From assembly GCA_007121175.1 (NCBI GenBank), contig SKMG01000078.1, positions 1-7,940 of the forward strand: 7,940 nt of DNA, written 5' to 3'. Shown piece by piece: positions 6,218 through 7,940 of this stretch; the first letter of the stretch is position 1; each line of letters opens with the position of its first letter. The stretch comes from Trueperaceae bacterium. Its GTDB lineage: Bacteria; Deinococcota; Deinococci; Deinococcales; Trueperaceae. Below the pieces are notes generated by a model, which saw only the letters and a program-made list of their open reading frames with translations, was not told the DNA's origin and ran no database searches. A program made the position numbers and the translations under genes.

Positions 6218-6934
6218 ATGAGCTTTCCGACCGTGCCGTGGAGCGAGGTTCCCCGGATCACCGGCTCCCAGATGCAGCAGCTGATCATGCTGGCCACCGG
6301 CAAGTACGGCCTCGACAGCCGGCTGCTGGTCGAGCACACCGCACGCAACCTGGTCGAGCTCAGCGAGGCGCTCGCCCCCGAAGGCACGGTGCTCGTGGTC
6401 GCCGGCCGCGGCAACAACGGCTCGGGTGGCTTGGCTGCGGCGCGGCTGCTGGCGGCGCGCGGGCGGCGGGTGTGGGTGGTCCCGACGCACGAGTCCGAGA
6501 ACTACTCCGGCACGCCGAAGGAACAGCTCGAGCACCTGCGCCACTTCGAGAGCGTGAAGGTCCGCACCAGCCTCCCGAAGATGAAGTTCTCGGTGGTCAT
6601 CGACGCCGCCATCGGCACCAACCTCGAGGGACCGCCGCGCGGCCGCACCCTGGACGTCATCACCGTGCTCAATCAGCTCGTGACGCAAGCGAGTTGCGTC
6701 GTCGCGCTCGACGTCCCCACCGGGCTACAGGCCGACGACGGCGACTTGCCCGGCGACGTGGTGCACGCCAGCGCCACTTTGGCCGTCGGCCTGCCCAAGA
6801 TCGGGGCGGCGCCTGGCGATCACGTCGGCAGGCTCTTCGTCGGCGACCTCGGCCTGCCCGACGGCCTCTACGAGGCAATGGGCCTGACGCCACCGAAACT
6901 GCCGCGCTTCGTGACCGAGGTCGTCGCCGGCTGA
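6218..6934 (+). CDS. nnrE: Stand-alone YjeF_N protein, NAD(P)H-hydrate epimerase family
   Basis: A 238-residue YjeF_N-domain protein. NnrE epimerises R-NAD(P)HX to the S form so that the dehydratase NnrD can repair these damaged cofactors in the cytosol. The fused NnrD domain found in many bacteria is absent; the dehydratase would have to be encoded elsewhere. Seen: VLVVAGRGNNGSGGLAAARL (58-77) corresponding to the GxGNNGGDG loop, VVIDAAIGTN (126-135), VVALDVPTGL (161-170), TLAVGLPKIG (187-196) and GRLFVGDLGLP (204-214). Two ligand-lining motifs differ from the usual form: NNGGDG is NNGSGG, and the N-terminal MENAGR-like segment is VEHTAR (38-43). The fold assignment is firm, but epimerase activity is less certain. 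AGGAG lies 7 nt before the ATG, and yebC ends 11 bp upstream. The end of the gene is the first copy of a 32-bp tandem repeat. Confidence 0.87.
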   Translation: MSFPTVPWSEVPRITGSQMQQLIMLATGKYGLDSRLLVEHTARNLVELSEALAPEGTVLVVAGRGNNGSGGLAAARLLAARGRRVWVVPTHESENYSGTPKEQLEHLRHFESVKVRTSLPKMKFSVVIDAAIGTNLEGPPRGRTLDVITVLNQLVTQASCVVALDVPTGLQADDGDLPGDVVHASATLAVGLPKIGAAPGDHVGRLFVGDLGLPDGLYEAMGLTPPKLPRFVTEVVAG

Positions 6935-7006
6935 GGCGCGTCGTGACGGAGGTCGTCACCGGCTGAGGCGCTGCGTGGTGCAGGTCGTCGCCGGCTGATG
7001 CGCCTC
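6911..7006 (+). repeat. 32-bp tandem repeat, three copies, spanning a stop codon
   Basis: Three consecutive 32-bp units lie at 6911-6942, 6943-6974 and 6975-7006. Their shared core is AGGTCGTC[G/A]CCGGCTGA, and each unit ends near GCGC. Copy 1 is the last codons and TGA of nnrE; copies 2 and 3 are noncoding. Because the period is 2 modulo 3, the TGAs at 6932, 6964 and 6996 fall in all three frames. Copy 2 also contains the inverted repeat GTGACG-GAGGT-CGTCAC (6943-6959). No T-run follows, so a classical terminator is not supported. Confidence 0.85.
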
Positions 7007-7038
7007 CCGCGATCCTGGCACCATCCACGGAGGCAAGG

Positions 7039-7940
7039 ATGCGACAGACCCGAGGCTGGGCGGCACTCGTGTTAGCGGCACTCCTCGTCGGTGCCTGCAG
7101 TTCCGACCCACGCGAGCCGGTGGTCGTGCCCGACGTGCAGACGATCGAGATCGACGGGTTCACGGCCCGACTCGACCCGAGTGACGTGCTCACCGTCACC
7201 GACAATGTCGTCGCCTGCGACGCCTTCGGGGCCGCGCCCGTCAGCGTGACCGAGATCATCGGACGAGCAGGCGACGCACAGTACCTGCTCTACCAGCCCA
7301 GCGACTGGACCGAGGAGCTCGTGCTCTTCGCGCACGGCTGGCTGCCGCCCAGCCGGGAGGCTGGGGTGTTCTGGTTCGACGTCCCCATCGGCGTCGCCGA
7401 TACCTACGACCCGGCCGTTCCCCAGGACCTGGTCACGCTGCGCGACTTCCTGGTGTGCCACGGGTTCGCGCTGGCCGCCTCGAGCTTCGAGCGCTACGGT
7501 CTCGCGATCGAAGAAGGGATCCGCGACACCCACCTGCTCAACGCCGTCGCGCGCTGGCACTTCGGCGCCGCGCCCCGAGCGACCTACGTGATCGGCCCGT
7601 CGATGGGCGCGGGGATCACCGTGGCCTTGGCCGAACGCTTCCCGCATGCTTACGACGGCATCCTGACGCTGTGCGGGATGACGGGCGGCAGCTTGCTGGC
7701 GATGGACCACCTCGGGCACGTCAGGGTCCTCGCCGACCTCTTCTTCCCCGACCTGTTCGACGACCCTCCCTTCGCCGATACGGCGCTCACGCACCTGCAG
7801 CACCCGGCGTTCCAGGCGAGGCTCGTCGACGAGGCCTTCGCAGACCGCCAGGCCTTGCGCGCGATGGGAAGCATCCTGCTCCCGGGCAGCGACGCGCTCG
7901 ACCCGGACGGCGTCGGTCTCCCGCTCCTGCCGACCGATCC
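7039..7940 (+). CDS. Lipoprotein with alpha/beta-hydrolase signature (partial)
   Basis: The first 300 residues of a protein cut by the right edge. The start has GGAGG 5 nt upstream. Signal: MRQTR, hydrophobic 7-18, lipobox VGAC with lipidated C20. The mature part looks like a secreted alpha/beta-hydrolase: LVLFAHGW (94-101) fits the oxyanion-hole strand-loop, FALAASSF (143-150) the next strand, and YVIGPSMGAG (183-192) the nucleophile elbow with S188, followed by a helix and AYDGILTLCGMTGG (204-217). The Asp and His of the triad would lie further on and cannot be confirmed in the window. Substrate is unknown; an esterase or peptidase acting outside the membrane is plausible. Two Cys pairs (60, 140, 212 and the lipid Cys) give no clear disulfide pattern. 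It follows the 32-bp repeats by 32 bp, with no recognisable -10 box of its own. Confidence 0.85.
   Translation, partial: MRQTRGWAALVLAALLVGACSSDPREPVVVPDVQTIEIDGFTARLDPSDVLTVTDNVVACDAFGAAPVSVTEIIGRAGDAQYLLYQPSDWTEELVLFAHGWLPPSREAGVFWFDVPIGVADTYDPAVPQDLVTLRDFLVCHGFALAASSFERYGLAIEEGIRDTHLLNAVARWHFGAAPRATYVIGPSMGAGITVALAERFPHAYDGILTLCGMTGGSLLAMDHLGHVRVLADLFFPDLFDDPPFADTALTHLQHPAFQARLVDEAFADRQALRAMGSILLPGSDALDPDGVGLPLLPTD

Noticed and set aside
7072..7803. 243-codon minus-strand frame opposite the lipoprotein hydrolase
   Set aside because: The plus strand has a ribosome site, signal peptide, lipobox and GPSMG motif; the minus frame has none.

Overview
The window is high-GC bacterial DNA with tightly packed genes, ATG and GTG starts, and no rRNA, tRNA, insertion sequence, phage gene or CRISPR array that I can see. 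A bacterium of the Deinococcota, perhaps near Truepera, is my best guess. The grounds are a DnaJ with a reduced zinc finger linked to an HspR-type repressor, a DUF4384-like lipoprotein, a divergent SMC head, and -10 boxes sitting 6-7 nt before start codons, as in leaderless genes. This is inference; another high-GC phylum such as Actinomycetota is not excluded.

The left half (1-4152) is read on the minus strand. In transcription order it holds a DnaJ-family co-chaperone, an HspR/MerR-type heat-shock repressor overlapping it by 4 bp, an M20 metallopeptidase (dipeptidase-like), and the N-terminal part of an SMC chromosome-segregation ATPase that runs off the left edge. The spacings (-4, 45 and 6 bp) suggest one transcript, possibly with an extra internal promoter before the peptidase.

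A 107-bp divergent control region (4153-4259) separates the two halves. It carries an inverted repeat closely resembling the HspR operator (HAIR). On one side is a -10 box placed for a leaderless dnaJ message; on the other is an extended -10 for the rightward genes. This fits an autoregulated dnaJ-hspR heat-shock unit whose operator may also affect an envelope lipoprotein gene.

The right half (4260-7940) is read on the plus strand: a small orphan lipoprotein, a DUF4384-like lipoprotein, a YebC/TACO1-family translation factor, a stand-alone YjeF_N protein (NAD(P)HX epimerase family), and a lipoprotein with an alpha/beta-hydrolase signature that runs off the right edge. Three of the five are predicted lipoproteins. 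yebC and nnrE are 11 bp apart and probably co-transcribed.

The most unusual structural feature is that two unrelated genes end in short direct tandem repeats whose first copy includes the gene's own stop codon. One array has a 20-bp period and four copies; the other has a 32-bp period and three copies, and puts TGA in all three frames. I found no obviously new defence or mobile system.
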